64,000 bases of DNA from Phocaeicola coprophilus (GTDB taxonomy: Bacteria > Bacteroidota > Bacteroidia > Bacteroidales > Bacteroidaceae): positions 124,001 to 188,000 of the forward strand of contig JACJJM010000001.1 of NCBI GenBank assembly GCA_016900015.1, in the 5' to 3' direction. Under the pieces are notes generated by a model. It had not been told where the DNA came from. It saw only the letters and a list, made by a program, of their open reading frames with translations, and searched no databases. Positions 40,948-51,095 of the stretch are shown here, one piece after another. Position numbers and translations under genes: made by a program. Each line of letters starts with the position of its first letter. The first letter of the stretch is position 1.

Positions 40948-41039
40948 GCCCGACCACGGCCTCCTTTCCGCTCCCGGCTACCCTTAACTCCGTCCGTGCT
41001 TACCCTCCTTTCCGTGGTCGGCTACCCTTAACTCCGCTC
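40948..41039. repeat. CTCCTTTCCG/GGTCGG dispersed repeat, copy 5
   Basis: CCCGACCACGGCCTCCTTTC, then CGCTCCCGGCTACCCTTAAC, then TACCCTCCTTTCCGTGGTCG and GCTACCCTTAACTCCG. It contains both orientations of the unit. Confidence 0.65.
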
Positions 41040-41080
41040 AAAACATCCCTTCGGGCTTCCTGCACGGCGTGTCTGTTTCC

Positions 41081-41149
41081 AAAAAAGAGGGACAAGCCGA
41101 CAAGTCGGTGAAAGATGTTTTTCATCCCGTCGACTTGCCGGTTTGTCCC
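41081..41149 (-). terminator. Strong rho-independent terminator of the eight-gene pectin operon
   Basis: On the minus strand the arm 41149-41127 pairs with 41108-41089 (core GGGACAArCCGrCAAGTCG, about 20 bp) and is followed by CTC and TTTTTT. It starts 22 bases after the SusD-2 stop. Confidence 0.88.
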
Positions 41150-41171
41150 TTGTCACACAGTTGTATGTTGG

Positions 41172-42851
41172 TTATTTCTTATTGGTTTTCAAATCCCAAT
41201 GGATGAAGTAGTCTCCGTTCATGATTTTAGAGCGGATTTCTGCGGCGTTGCCTGTTTCCTCATATTTCTCACCGATGATTTCGGCCATGAAGCTGGGGTC
41301 GTTGTAGCGGCGTGCCATGCGGATGAGGGCGGGGTAGACCTTGCCTTCACATGACATCTCCATCATCATCTCTTTCAGGATTTCCTCGTCGTTGGCCTGC
41401 TTGTCGCTGGTAAACGGATGTTCGCCGACACTGAAGTTGTCACATCCGCGGATGCCGAGGTCGGTGTAGTTCGTTCCACGGGTCGTGATTTCGATGGCGC
41501 CGTTGACCAGGTAGTTGGTCTTGACTCCTGTCCAGCAAGGCGTGAATCCGTTCCAAGTGCCGGAATACACGCCGTCGGCATCTACTTCAAATTTGTCCGA
41601 ATAAGCTGAAAGTCCATGATTGATAAGGGCATCCAACACTTCTTCGTTCTCGCCCAGTTGGTTGAAAGCTTCGGCCATCATGAAATACATGTCGGCACCG
41701 CGGTAGGTGAAGACACGCACATCGTCTTCGTAGGCCGGCTTCGAGGTGTCGGTGCGGAACTTGCAGATGATGTAATTGCCGTTTTGTTCGCCGAAGGTAT
41801 GGCCTGCACGCCAGTCTTCTTCCTTCGTCCCCAGCGGGATGAATGTTTCGTCACTGAAGCGGTCCATGCCTGCCTGGCTCGGAGCGAGCCAATATTCGTT
41901 GGGCGATTCGGAATCAAAATGTTTCAGCAAGTTGTTGGTCTGACGGTTGTTGCTGTCATAGGAGATGGCCGATGCCACTTCGTAATTGTAGTACGTGTTG
42001 TCACTCCAGAAGTCGGAGAACTTGCCCAGCAGCCATGCGCCGCGCAGGAATTTGGCCTGGCTGCGGTTGGTGTAGACTTGCTCATTCATGAATTCCTGGA
42101 TGACGTCGATGCAGCGTTGGTACTCTCCCAGCCAGAGGCAGATTTCGCCGTAGATGGCGTAGTATGGCGGGGTGATGTTGTCCCAGTCGCGGTAGGGGCT
42201 GTCAGCTGTTCCGGCCGTGCTGGGGTCGAGCCATTCTTGCCAAGAGATGTCGTAGGTGCCGTCCACGCCGTCGTAGCCTGTGTCGAGCAGTTCCTTGCAG
42301 GCGGCCATCGTCTCGTCGAGGTCAAGCGTCTTGAACTGGGAGAGGTCTTCCAGCGAGTCCATCGGTTTGTCCACCCACACCACTTCGCCGTAGGTTTTGG
42401 CCAGCGTCATGAATGTCCAGGCCTTGATGCGCAGGGTACTGCTGACAAGCGAGCGATAGTAGCTGTCGTTGAGTGTGTGCGTGTCTTTATAAGCCTTGAG
42501 CTTTTCCAGATAGTCGTTGCAGGCGTTTGCCAGTTCGTAGTATCCGGCAGGGTCGGCATACGAGTTACCTGTAAGGTCGTCTTCGTAATTGTAGAGGTTA
42601 TACAGTTCGCTCGGGGCGAAGGTGGTGGGTTTCACCATCTCGCCTCGCACCTCGTTGAGGTAGATTACCTTGTCGCCGATGGCCTGCATCTTTGTCATGA
42701 GGCCGATATATCCGGAATAGACTTCGTTTTCTTCCGTGATGTATTTGTCATTGTCCAGCACATTGTCGGTCTGCACGTCAAAGAAGTCGGAGCATCCGCT
42801 CATGACTGCCGCACCGCAAAGAATCAGAGTGCTTAGTAATATCTTTTTCAT
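41172..42851 (-). CDS. SusD/RagB-like lipoprotein (SusD-2)
   Basis: 559 residues. Lipobox MSGC near residue 20 (AAVMSGCSDFF). Helical SusD core with LRIKAWTFMTLAKTYGEVVW, SQAKFLRGAWLLGKF and a C-terminal DMYFMMAEAFNQLGE. It is the cap of SusC-2, 7 bases upstream. Last gene of the operon that starts with the pectate lyase; terminator immediately downstream. Ligand inferred to be a pectic oligosaccharide. Confidence 0.93.
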   Translation of the reverse strand: MKKILLSTLILCGAAVMSGCSDFFDVQTDNVLDNDKYITEENEVYSGYIGLMTKMQAIGDKVIYLNEVRGEMVKPTTFAPSELYNLYNYEDDLTGNSYADPAGYYELANACNDYLEKLKAYKDTHTLNDSYYRSLVSSTLRIKAWTFMTLAKTYGEVVWVDKPMDSLEDLSQFKTLDLDETMAACKELLDTGYDGVDGTYDISWQEWLDPSTAGTADSPYRDWDNITPPYYAIYGEICLWLGEYQRCIDVIQEFMNEQVYTNRSQAKFLRGAWLLGKFSDFWSDNTYYNYEVASAISYDSNNRQTNNLLKHFDSESPNEYWLAPSQAGMDRFSDETFIPLGTKEEDWRAGHTFGEQNGNYIICKFRTDTSKPAYEDDVRVFTYRGADMYFMMAEAFNQLGENEEVLDALINHGLSAYSDKFEVDADGVYSGTWNGFTPCWTGVKTNYLVNGAIEITTRGTNYTDLGIRGCDNFSVGEHPFTSDKQANDEEILKEMMMEMSCEGKVYPALIRMARRYNDPSFMAEIIGEKYEETGNAAEIRSKIMNGDYFIHWDLKTNKK

Positions 42852-42858
42852 GTTTGCG

Positions 42859-45800
42859 TTAGAATTTCAAGTTAATACCTAGTTTGACAGATTTCGGTTG
42901 CATGACTTTGCCCCAGTCGAATCCTTGCGTGGCGCAAGTGGAAGAGGAGTAAGCAAACTCCGGATCCATTCCCAAGTAGTCTGTCAGGGTCCACAGATTT
43001 TCTCCCGTCACGTAGATGGTTCCTGAACGGAAGAAATTCCATACGGGCTTGTCGAAGGTGTAGCTCAGCGTGATGTTCTTCATGCGCAGGTAGGAAGCGT
43101 CTTCAATCCAGCGCGAGGAGAAATCATTGTTGCCGATGGGGTCGCCGTAAGTGGCACGGGGAATGTCGGTCTGCTGTCCTTCCAGACTCCAACGATTGAC
43201 TACGGCTGCGCTTTGGTTGGAGAAGGTGGATACCGATTCCAGCGAGCGGCGCACAGCATTGTATGCCTTGTTTCCTTGGGAATAAGAGAATTCGGCCGTG
43301 AGTGCGAAACCTTTGTAGCGGATGTGGGTGTAGAATCCTCCGAAGTAGTCCGGTGTGGCGTTGCCCAGGGAGACATAGTCCTTGTAGTTAATCATGCCGT
43401 CACCGTTTTGGTCCACATAGCGTACGTCGCCTGCCTGGTAGGCCTGGCGGTTGGTGTTGATGAGTCCTGCTTGGTCTGCTTCAGTCTGAGTGGAATAGAC
43501 GCCTTCGGCTTGCAGCCCATAGAATTCGTAGGGAGTGCCTCCCACGCGGCTCACCACTTGCGACCCGTCGCTGAAGGTGGTCAGCATCTGTTCGTTGCCG
43601 CCCAAAGACTTCACTTTGTTGTCCGTAAAGGCGATGTTGCCACCGACAATCCATTCAAAATCGCGCAGGCGGACGAGCGATGCTTGTAGCGACAGTTCTA
43701 CGCCCTGGTTGTCGATACGTCCACAGTTGGCATAGTAGGGTGATGTGCCATAGACTGATGACTTGGTGACAGGCATGATGACATCGTTCGTATTGGCCAG
43801 GTAGTAGTCCACGCCGACTTCGATACGGTTGCGCAGGAAGGCGGCATCCAGACTTAGGTTCATCTGGCGGGTTTTCTCGGGACGTAAATTTGTGTTGGGT
43901 ATCTGGTTGCGGATAATGCCGGACACGTCCATGTAGGGTGAGCTGACATAGAATGACTTGCCGTAGGTCGAAGAGAAACGGCTGTTGCCTGTCAGGCTGT
44001 ATTCGGCACGCACGTCGAGGCGGCTGAGCCAGTCTTTATCTTGCAGGGCTGGCATGTTTTTCACCATCCAGGTGACACCTCCGGCCGGGTAGACACGGAA
44101 ACGGTTTGTGTCGTTGCCCGTGGCTGACGAACCATCGACCGACATGCTGAAAGAACCTGTCAGGATGTTGTTCCATGTGTAGTCTGCATGAGCATAGAGG
44201 TTCATCCAGTTCCATTTTTCCAGATAGCCTTGGATGTAGCGTCCGATGCTTTCCGTAGCATCCATCACTTGGTAGAAGTCGTTGGCTGTGTTGCGTCCGA
44301 AGCCTCCGTCGTATTCGTGTTGTGTGGTCAAGGCCTGGAATCCCACCATCGCGTTCAAGGCATGGCGTCCGCCGAAGGTCTTGTTGTAGCGTGCGTTGAG
44401 GTTGTAGAAGTAGTTGATGGTTTCTCCCACTCCGTCGCGTACGGTGTTGATTTCTTCACCATAAATGTCTGTCACAGGGATGATGGCTTGTTCGTCCTTA
44501 CCTGGGATGAAGACATGTTCTTTATTATAATTATAGTAGAGTCCGAACACACCGTTTACCGTGAGGTCTTGGATAGGACGATAGTTAAAGCCCACTTTGA
44601 CATTCACGTCATACTGGCGGCTATTGGCATCGAGGGTGTTGACCAATGCCAGCGGATTGCTGACGGCGAAGTCCATATTTTCGCAGATGCCGTAGTAATA
44701 GTTGGAATAGATGGGCGTTACGCTGCCGTCATCATTCTTCTGGTAAGGCGAAAGCAAGGGGGAGCGGCTGTATGCAGCCAAGATCGGGTTGGTGCGTGTG
44801 TCCATGCCTTGCTCTTGATAGTCTCCGTCCAGATAGGCCAGTCCGACGGTGGTGTAAATCTCAAAGTTGCTGCTCACGGCCACATTACCATTCAGTTGTG
44901 TGTGGAAACGGTTTTGGTTAGTTCCCTTGAGTATGCCTTCTTGCATGGAGTAGCCCAGTGAGAGGTCGTATTTGGCAATAGCATCGCCTCCTTCCACACG
45001 GACGAGGTTGTCCGTCGTGAAGCCGTTTTGGTAGATTTGGTCTTGCCAGTCGGTGTTGTTGTTATAAAGATAGTTGTATCGGCTGTTGGCATCCTGCATG
45101 AAAGGGAAGTTTGTGAAAAACTCATCCATCGTGTCATAGTAGTCGATGCCGATGTCCGTCAGGTAGGATTTGTAGTCAATGCCATTCAGCAGCGACATGC
45201 GTTTGTTGTTCCAGTTCACACCAAACTGACCGTAGTAACTGATTTGTGTCTCGAGGTTGTCCGACTTGGCGCCGTCTGTCTCGATGAGGATGACGCCGTT
45301 GGCTCCCATCGAACCGTAGATAGCAGCTTCGGCTCCTTTTAACACCGTGATGTTTTGGATGTCGTCGATGTTGTAAGCCTGGAAGATGTCACGGCTCAGG
45401 CCTCCGATGAGCTGTGAGTCGTTCGTGTCGGGGATGTAAGGTACACCGTTGATGACCACCAGTGGGGCGTTGTTGCCAACGAATGAGCGTATGCCGCGCA
45501 GGTTCATGTAGCTGCCTTCGCCAGGCATGCCGCTTCCGGCTGTGACTTGCAGGCCGGCAATTTGACCGGACAGCGCACGGTCGATTTTCGAGCGACCCAG
45601 CACGAAGTCTTCCTTGGCCAAGTTTTCAGCCGAAGTGCTTTCCACATTGTCCTCAATGCGGAAAGGCAACACTTTGGCTTCATTGTATTTGAATCCGTTG
45701 GTAGGAATCATCACGATGCGCACGTTTTCACGGTTGTTTAATTGCTGGTTGATGCCGTAGAAGCCGTCGGCCCAGATGGTCAACGTCGCTTTCGATGGAT

Positions 45801-46002
45801 CTTTGCATTCGATTTGAAAATAGCCGTTCTTGTCTGTCGTGGCATCAATGCCGTCGGTGACCGACACGACAGCTCCTTCAATGGGCTTGTTCAAAGTGGA
45901 CAATACACGCCCCTTAATCTTGCCGGCTGAGCTTTGGGCATAAATACCTGCTGCAGGGACCGTGAAGAGAAAAGAGAATAATAAAAGATTTATCTTTTTC
46001 AT
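42859..46002 (-). CDS. SusC/RagA TonB-dependent transporter (SusC-2)
   Basis: 1047 residues. Signal peptide ends near GIYAQ; CarboxypepD_reg-like domain (GKIKGRVLSTLNKPIEGAVV, about 27-110); plug with SGQIAGLQVTAGSGMPGEGS, LVVINGVPY and NITVLKGAEAAIYGSMGANG; 22-strand barrel ending VKLGINLKF. A clear VVVGYG-type TonB box is not obvious. Pairs with SusD-2. 20 bases after the FAS1-like gene. Confidence 0.95.
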   Translation of the reverse strand: MKKINLLLFSFLFTVPAAGIYAQSSAGKIKGRVLSTLNKPIEGAVVSVTDGIDATTDKNGYFQIECKDPSKATLTIWADGFYGINQQLNNRENVRIVMIPTNGFKYNEAKVLPFRIEDNVESTSAENLAKEDFVLGRSKIDRALSGQIAGLQVTAGSGMPGEGSYMNLRGIRSFVGNNAPLVVINGVPYIPDTNDSQLIGGLSRDIFQAYNIDDIQNITVLKGAEAAIYGSMGANGVILIETDGAKSDNLETQISYYGQFGVNWNNKRMSLLNGIDYKSYLTDIGIDYYDTMDEFFTNFPFMQDANSRYNYLYNNNTDWQDQIYQNGFTTDNLVRVEGGDAIAKYDLSLGYSMQEGILKGTNQNRFHTQLNGNVAVSSNFEIYTTVGLAYLDGDYQEQGMDTRTNPILAAYSRSPLLSPYQKNDDGSVTPIYSNYYYGICENMDFAVSNPLALVNTLDANSRQYDVNVKVGFNYRPIQDLTVNGVFGLYYNYNKEHVFIPGKDEQAIIPVTDIYGEEINTVRDGVGETINYFYNLNARYNKTFGGRHALNAMVGFQALTTQHEYDGGFGRNTANDFYQVMDATESIGRYIQGYLEKWNWMNLYAHADYTWNNILTGSFSMSVDGSSATGNDTNRFRVYPAGGVTWMVKNMPALQDKDWLSRLDVRAEYSLTGNSRFSSTYGKSFYVSSPYMDVSGIIRNQIPNTNLRPEKTRQMNLSLDAAFLRNRIEVGVDYYLANTNDVIMPVTKSSVYGTSPYYANCGRIDNQGVELSLQASLVRLRDFEWIVGGNIAFTDNKVKSLGGNEQMLTTFSDGSQVVSRVGGTPYEFYGLQAEGVYSTQTEADQAGLINTNRQAYQAGDVRYVDQNGDGMINYKDYVSLGNATPDYFGGFYTHIRYKGFALTAEFSYSQGNKAYNAVRRSLESVSTFSNQSAAVVNRWSLEGQQTDIPRATYGDPIGNNDFSSRWIEDASYLRMKNITLSYTFDKPVWNFFRSGTIYVTGENLWTLTDYLGMDPEFAYSSSTCATQGFDWGKVMQPKSVKLGINLKF

Positions 46003-46022
46003 GATTCGTTAGTTTCTTTGGA

Positions 46023-47753
46023 TTAATAACAGTTCTTTGTCGGTTTCAAACACCAGTGGTAAAGCCAGAGGTTTGTAAGGGCATTACCGGAGCCAACGAA
46101 ACGCAATGTGATAGGTTTAGCTTCCGTGCCTTCGATGGTGACAGTACCGATTTTGGTTCCGTCTCGGTCATATTTGCCGGCCGAGCTGTTGCCATCTTTT
46201 GAGGCTTGGTCCACATCGAAACCTTCCGGGTAACCTTGTCCGGAACGGTCATAGTGGTATTTACTTCCTTTTGTCTCGCTTTCTGAAATGGTCTTTACCA
46301 GTTCTCCATTGAAGTAGACATCAATGGCGCCCAATTGGCCGTTTTTGGCTTGCTCGAATCCCAGGCACAGATCGTATTCACCGGGAGGAACGTTGTAAGC
46401 GGAAGTCACGTGGCCAGAGGGAGATGAAGCGTCTTCTTCGTATTTGAACGGAGTGAATGTCAGTTCGTAGGACTTGACATTCTCATCTGTCAGCGCGAAG
46501 GACAGCACGTAATAGTTGGTGATGAGCGGGAAACCGCCTTGAGGCCATCCCAGGCCGGACATGTTTCCTGACTTGCGGATTTGGTCGTAGCTCAGGTTGA
46601 CTGTCTGGAAGTATGTGTTCTTTTCTGAGTCTGTCAGATACTCGTAGTAGCGGTAGTAGTCTTTCAGACGGAAGATAAGCACATTGGTCGGAATCTTGAG
46701 TTTTGTCACGTAGTAGGCCGTGCCGTTGCTCATGGCTACCGGATTGTCCAAGTCGATTTCTTGCACCGTAGTACGCCATTGAGTGCCGAACACGGAGCTC
46801 ATATCCTGTGTGTCCTCGCTTGACGCAAAACCTTCGATGTCGGCTTTTGTATAAGTCTTGTCATAGAACATGGTCTGCAGAATCCAGTTTTGTAGTACAC
46901 TGTCTTCGCGTTCCAAATCCCAATCGGCCAGTTTTTGGCGGGCTTCTTCCATGGCTGCATTGATGACCTCGTTTGAAGGAATCAGCATGGTGGCCGTCAG
47001 GTTTTCCGATGTGATGTCGAAGCCTTCATTTTCAAAGTAAGGCAGTTTGGTCACAAACACAGAGTCGTAGACATTGTTGCCCGTGTTGTCCACGCCGATG
47101 ATGGTGCTGTTGAATTCGTCGAAAGTGCGTACGTTGCGGGCCATTACCATCTCACGGAAGATAGAATAGTCGTCGCCTAGTTTTTCGATCATTTCATACA
47201 TGCTGCGGGGCGCTTCCACCAATTGGTCGATGTAATAGACATAGCCGTTGTTGGTTTTCACGGTTTTTGTCACTGTCGCATTATTGAATTTTATGATGGA
47301 CTCGCCGCTTGCGTCCTCGGTCTTGGAGATGGAGAGGTATTTGCCGTTCCACATCAAGATACGTTGTCCGTCTTTGATGTTTGATGGAGAGATGGCCACG
47401 TCAGAGACGTGAGATTGGGCTGTATACAGTTTGTCACTGTCTGCTTCGTCCTCTCCTGTCTGCGTTTCTTCAACGCGGGTGTCGCCCTCTACGGCCAAGA
47501 CCGTGTAGAGCTGTTCGCGCTGGTTCATCTGTTCGATGAGTCCGGTTTCTTCTAGCAGTTGGTACATGCTGGCGATGCTGCTTTCTTCAGAGAGGTATTG
47601 AGTGAGCGATGCGTCCACGATTTCCACGTCGTTGTTGTTCACCGTACTGCCGTCTGGTGTGTAGTGTTCGTCCCATGTGTCTGAACATCCGGCCATTGTC
47701 AGACTGATGCCGGCTGCAAACAGGGCGTTCAATATGAGGTGTCTTGTTTTCAT
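46023..47753 (-). CDS. FAS1-like lipoprotein with C-terminal β-sandwich (third of three)
   Basis: 576 residues from the ATG at 47753, preceded by GGAG six bases upstream; an ATG at 47765 touching the previous stop is less likely. Lipobox MAGC around residue 22. Two fasciclin-like regions: SSIASMYQLLEETGLIEQM with YTVLAVEGD, and DYSIFREMVMARNVRTFDEF with ENLTATMLIPSNEVI. The C-terminal quarter (PPGEYDLCLGFEQAKNG to LWLYHWCLKP) looks like a galactose-binding β-sandwich. Surface-exposed by context; likely a glycan-binding accessory of SusCD-2. No catalytic motif. Confidence 0.75.
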   Translation of the reverse strand: MKTRHLILNALFAAGISLTMAGCSDTWDEHYTPDGSTVNNNDVEIVDASLTQYLSEESSIASMYQLLEETGLIEQMNQREQLYTVLAVEGDTRVEETQTGEDEADSDKLYTAQSHVSDVAISPSNIKDGQRILMWNGKYLSISKTEDASGESIIKFNNATVTKTVKTNNGYVYYIDQLVEAPRSMYEMIEKLGDDYSIFREMVMARNVRTFDEFNSTIIGVDNTGNNVYDSVFVTKLPYFENEGFDITSENLTATMLIPSNEVINAAMEEARQKLADWDLEREDSVLQNWILQTMFYDKTYTKADIEGFASSEDTQDMSSVFGTQWRTTVQEIDLDNPVAMSNGTAYYVTKLKIPTNVLIFRLKDYYRYYEYLTDSEKNTYFQTVNLSYDQIRKSGNMSGLGWPQGGFPLITNYYVLSFALTDENVKSYELTFTPFKYEEDASSPSGHVTSAYNVPPGEYDLCLGFEQAKNGQLGAIDVYFNGELVKTISESETKGSKYHYDRSGQGYPEGFDVDQASKDGNSSAGKYDRDGTKIGTVTIEGTEAKPITLRFVGSGNALTNLWLYHWCLKPTKNCY

Positions 47754-47765
47754 AATGTTCTCCAT

Positions 47766-49541
47766 TTATTCTTCTGTGGTTTCAGTGATGGGTTCAAATA
47801 AGATGTAGTCAATCATGATGCGGTAGTTGGAGTTGGTGCTGGCTGCCGGGTCTTTCATGACGAGTTTGAATTGGTGACTTGAAGTCGAGGTAAACTCGAT
47901 TTCGTCATAGATCGTAGAAGTAAACATGTAGGAGCCTCCTGTATGCACGTCAGACGACATGTAGGGAGAGACTGTCTTTGTGTTTGCGTCGTCGATGGTA
48001 AATTCCATTTGTCCACCATTGCTTCCGCTTTCGGCATTGTGGATGAAGTCCATGGACTTGGCATTGCCAAACTGCATGCTGACTTTATATTTTCCTTTTA
48101 CGATGACTGGCGTGGTAAAGGTAATCCAGCCATTGTTTCCGAGGTTGAGCATCAGGAAGTCGTGGTTTTCGGCATTCTGCCAGTCGTTGGTCGACTTGGC
48201 TGTGAAGTAGATGATGAACCAGTCGGGTTTGCTAGAGCCGGGACGCCAAGAACTTGGGTTGTTCAAGTAATAGTCATACAATCCTAAGCTGCTAATGTCT
48301 GCGTTGCCTTCAGTTGATGAGTGGACAGTCTGGTATTTCATCTCGTCGAAATCTCCGTTGCCGGCTTCAATCCAGTCTTTGACTGCATCATAGCTGGTCA
48401 CGTCGAAAAGCACGGTTTCCGGTTGTGCTTCAGCTACGGGCATCCAACTGTCGATTTGGTGTACATATCCGTTCTTGGCTTGAATATTAGACTCATCCTC
48501 CAGGAAGGTGGCACGACTTTCTTCCACGCTGTAGTTCATATAGTAGACTCCGTCTACTTCGGTGATTTTCACCAAGCCTTCAGGATTGAGTGTCTCCCAG
48601 TTTTTTGCTGTTGCACCTTCTGTGTCGAAGGCTTGCAGTTTGCTCAGGTTGTATGCACCGGACATGATATGGTAGGCTACATATTGATAGAGTGCATTCG
48701 TGGGGTTCGTATAGTCGGAACCGGCTTCCAGTTTGTCGATCAAGTCTTGCAAGCTGTTGATACCGTCCTTTTGGTAAACTTCGTCGCTTACAGCCAAGAC
48801 TGTGAAATTTTGCTTTTGTGTGATGGGCAGTCCGTTTGCATCGACAGTTTCTTTATAAATTACGTTGATGCGCTCGTTGAGCTTTGTGGCTTCTACAGCT
48901 TCACGGAAAAGGCTGAAAGGACGTTCCGGGTCGCAAAGGCGTTCGTACACGCTTTCTGTGAGCGGAGTCATCACGTCGTCAAGGATATAAACAAAGCCGT
49001 TCGACACGCGGTTGGCTAATTCAGAAACGTGGGCTTCGCCATTTAAATAGAGCGACTGGAGACCTCCTGCAGTGCCGTCTTCACCATAAGAGAGAGTCAG
49101 TTCGTCTTCGGATACGGTTTTGTAGGGCAATGCACCGTCAATCTCGATGAAAGATTGTTGGTCGAGTGTATCGGCCAGCAAGTGAAATTTCACCAGGTTG
49201 TTGGCATACTCTTCTCCCAGTTCTTCAATGGAGCTGACACCTTCTTTCTGGTAAAAGCGTTGTACGGCATCGTTGGTGGGAACAAACACCGTGAAATATT
49301 GCGTGGCTTGGTTTACGGCATTGTAAAGGTCGGCATATTTCATGATGTTTACCCATTCAGAACAATCTTCGCGAGACGACAAGTAGGTCGAGGCCGGTTG
49401 CATGTCATAGATGGTGAACGTATCCCCTTCATAGGGGTCATCGCAGGACACGAGGCAGAACAAGGCGAGCAAAGCCCATGCGGTTTTGCCGCATATCTGC
49501 CTGAAAGCATCTTTGAGTGTTTGGGAATATTTCGTTTTCAT
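47766..49541 (-). CDS. FAS1-domain lipoprotein with C-terminal β-sandwich (second of three)
   Basis: 591 residues. Lipobox LVSC at about residue 33. Two FAS1 domains: first at about 65-200 (YFTVFVPTNDAVQRFYQKEG, NGFVYILDDVMTPL), second at about 205-375 (RPFSLFREAVEATKLN, NFTVLAVSDEVYQKDGI). The C-terminal 200 residues are β-rich (VKGKYKVSMQFGNAKSMDFI, FKLVMKDPAAS, YRIMIDYILFEP), as in carbohydrate-binding modules. 17 bases after susD-3. Function inferred as surface glycan capture; not demonstrated for the family. Confidence 0.8.
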   Translation of the reverse strand: MKTKYSQTLKDAFRQICGKTAWALLALFCLVSCDDPYEGDTFTIYDMQPASTYLSSREDCSEWVNIMKYADLYNAVNQATQYFTVFVPTNDAVQRFYQKEGVSSIEELGEEYANNLVKFHLLADTLDQQSFIEIDGALPYKTVSEDELTLSYGEDGTAGGLQSLYLNGEAHVSELANRVSNGFVYILDDVMTPLTESVYERLCDPERPFSLFREAVEATKLNERINVIYKETVDANGLPITQKQNFTVLAVSDEVYQKDGINSLQDLIDKLEAGSDYTNPTNALYQYVAYHIMSGAYNLSKLQAFDTEGATAKNWETLNPEGLVKITEVDGVYYMNYSVEESRATFLEDESNIQAKNGYVHQIDSWMPVAEAQPETVLFDVTSYDAVKDWIEAGNGDFDEMKYQTVHSSTEGNADISSLGLYDYYLNNPSSWRPGSSKPDWFIIYFTAKSTNDWQNAENHDFLMLNLGNNGWITFTTPVIVKGKYKVSMQFGNAKSMDFIHNAESGSNGGQMEFTIDDANTKTVSPYMSSDVHTGGSYMFTSTIYDEIEFTSTSSHQFKLVMKDPAASTNSNYRIMIDYILFEPITETTEE

Positions 49542-49558
49542 GTTTGTTTGTTTTTAGG

Positions 49559-51079
49559 TTATTGCACTACGTCATAATAGGGATTCTGCACAAGTTGGTT
49601 GTTCGTATTCATGTCCCATTCCGGGATAGGCAGAAACCAAGCATCGTCATCCGTTAAAACTGAATTCAGCCATGTGCGGTTGGCTGTGGTATTATTGCTC
49701 ATTACCAGGTCGACAAACTGGCTTCTGTATTGGAAGTTTTGTTGGCGTCCCAGACGGAGCAAGTCGTACCAGCGCTTACCTTCAGCTGCAAACTCGATGT
49801 CGCGTTCTTCCAGCAAGGCTGTGAGCAAATCCAGTTCGCTGGTCTCAGCGGGGTCGATGTCGAGTGAAGCCATTTCACCGCGGGTACGTGTTTGATTTAT
49901 GAGGTCGATGGCTTCTTGCCAGTTGGCTGTCCCTTCCAGACGGATCAGGGCTTCGGCTTTCATCAACATCACATCAGCCATGCGGTAGACTATGAAATTG
50001 GCATCCTGGTTGTCGCCTTCGCGTTTCATTTCCCAATCTTCACCCATCCCGTTGTATTTCCAGATAATAGGTTGCAAGATTTCAGTTTCTGTAGTGTTGT
50101 CATAGCCAAAATTGCCATAAAGACCACGTACTGTATTTACGACTTCCGGTTCCATGAGGCGTTCTGTCATAGTCTCAGAGAAATACAATCCCATCGGGGA
50201 ATCGTTCCAGTAAGTAAGATCTGTGGGGCCTCCGCTTGTTTGGTCGAGGTCGCCTTCAAACTGGATTTCGAAGATGGATTCGTTGCTGTTTCCGGGATAG
50301 AACATTTCGAACCACTGTGAGCTGGAAGTGATAAACACAGGGCGAATAGCCGCACTGGCGTTGATAAGCTGATCGGCATAATCCACACAGCCTTGGTAGT
50401 CTTCGCTCCAAAGGCAAACGTCAGTCATCAGAGCCAAAAGCGCCCATTTGGTGGCACGGCCTTTGTTTTCCCATGTTTCAGTATAAGTTTCCTTGGCAGC
50501 ATTGGTGGCTAAGGCATCAGTGATGTCTTTCTTGATTTGGGCGATTACTTCGCTTTCTGACGACTTGGGTACATTGGTCGGCATCTGGTCGTCGATGTAA
50601 GGTTCGGTTATTAAAGGTACATCGCGGAAGTTGCGCACCAAATAGAAATAGGAAAGCGCACGGAGGAAGTAGGCTTCTGTCTGGTTGGATTTCATTTGTT
50701 CTTCTTTGTAGCTTGCATCTTCATCCATGACGCCGGGAGCATAGTAGAGCACAGCGTTCGCCAGACCGATGATGTTGTAGAAGTTTGCCCATTTTACATA
50801 TTTGTTGTTGGGTAAAATTTGGAAGTCTTGAATCTTCGCTGCGTCTACGTCGGACGTATTGACTGAACCTCCACGTAGTTCGCCCCAATTGAGCATGTCC
50901 TTTACGCTGCCTCTCGTCAAGTGATAGGCTTGTGCCAAGACCGCTTCCACGTCTTCTCTGGATTTCCAGAACATATCCGACGTTTGTTTGTCTTTCGGTA
51001 AAATGTCGAGATAGTCACTACAACCGGTCATCGTCAACATGCTGCCGAACAATAGTATTGTTGTAAGTAGTTTCTTCAT
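49559..51079 (-). CDS. SusD/RagB-like lipoprotein (SusD-3)
   Basis: 506 residues. Lipobox MTGC near residue 19. Typical SusD sequence: EAYFLRALSYFYLVRNFRDVPLI, IVYRMADVMLMKAEALIRLEG and ERDIEFAAEGKRWYDLLRLGR. Sixteen bases after susC-3. Closest in build to the many canonical SusD proteins of plant-glycan loci. Confidence 0.95.
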   Translation of the reverse strand: MKKLLTTILLFGSMLTMTGCSDYLDILPKDKQTSDMFWKSREDVEAVLAQAYHLTRGSVKDMLNWGELRGGSVNTSDVDAAKIQDFQILPNNKYVKWANFYNIIGLANAVLYYAPGVMDEDASYKEEQMKSNQTEAYFLRALSYFYLVRNFRDVPLITEPYIDDQMPTNVPKSSESEVIAQIKKDITDALATNAAKETYTETWENKGRATKWALLALMTDVCLWSEDYQGCVDYADQLINASAAIRPVFITSSSQWFEMFYPGNSNESIFEIQFEGDLDQTSGGPTDLTYWNDSPMGLYFSETMTERLMEPEVVNTVRGLYGNFGYDNTTETEILQPIIWKYNGMGEDWEMKREGDNQDANFIVYRMADVMLMKAEALIRLEGTANWQEAIDLINQTRTRGEMASLDIDPAETSELDLLTALLEERDIEFAAEGKRWYDLLRLGRQQNFQYRSQFVDLVMSNNTTANRTWLNSVLTDDDAWFLPIPEWDMNTNNQLVQNPYYDVVQ

Positions 51080-51095
51080 ATTTGTAATTGTCTAA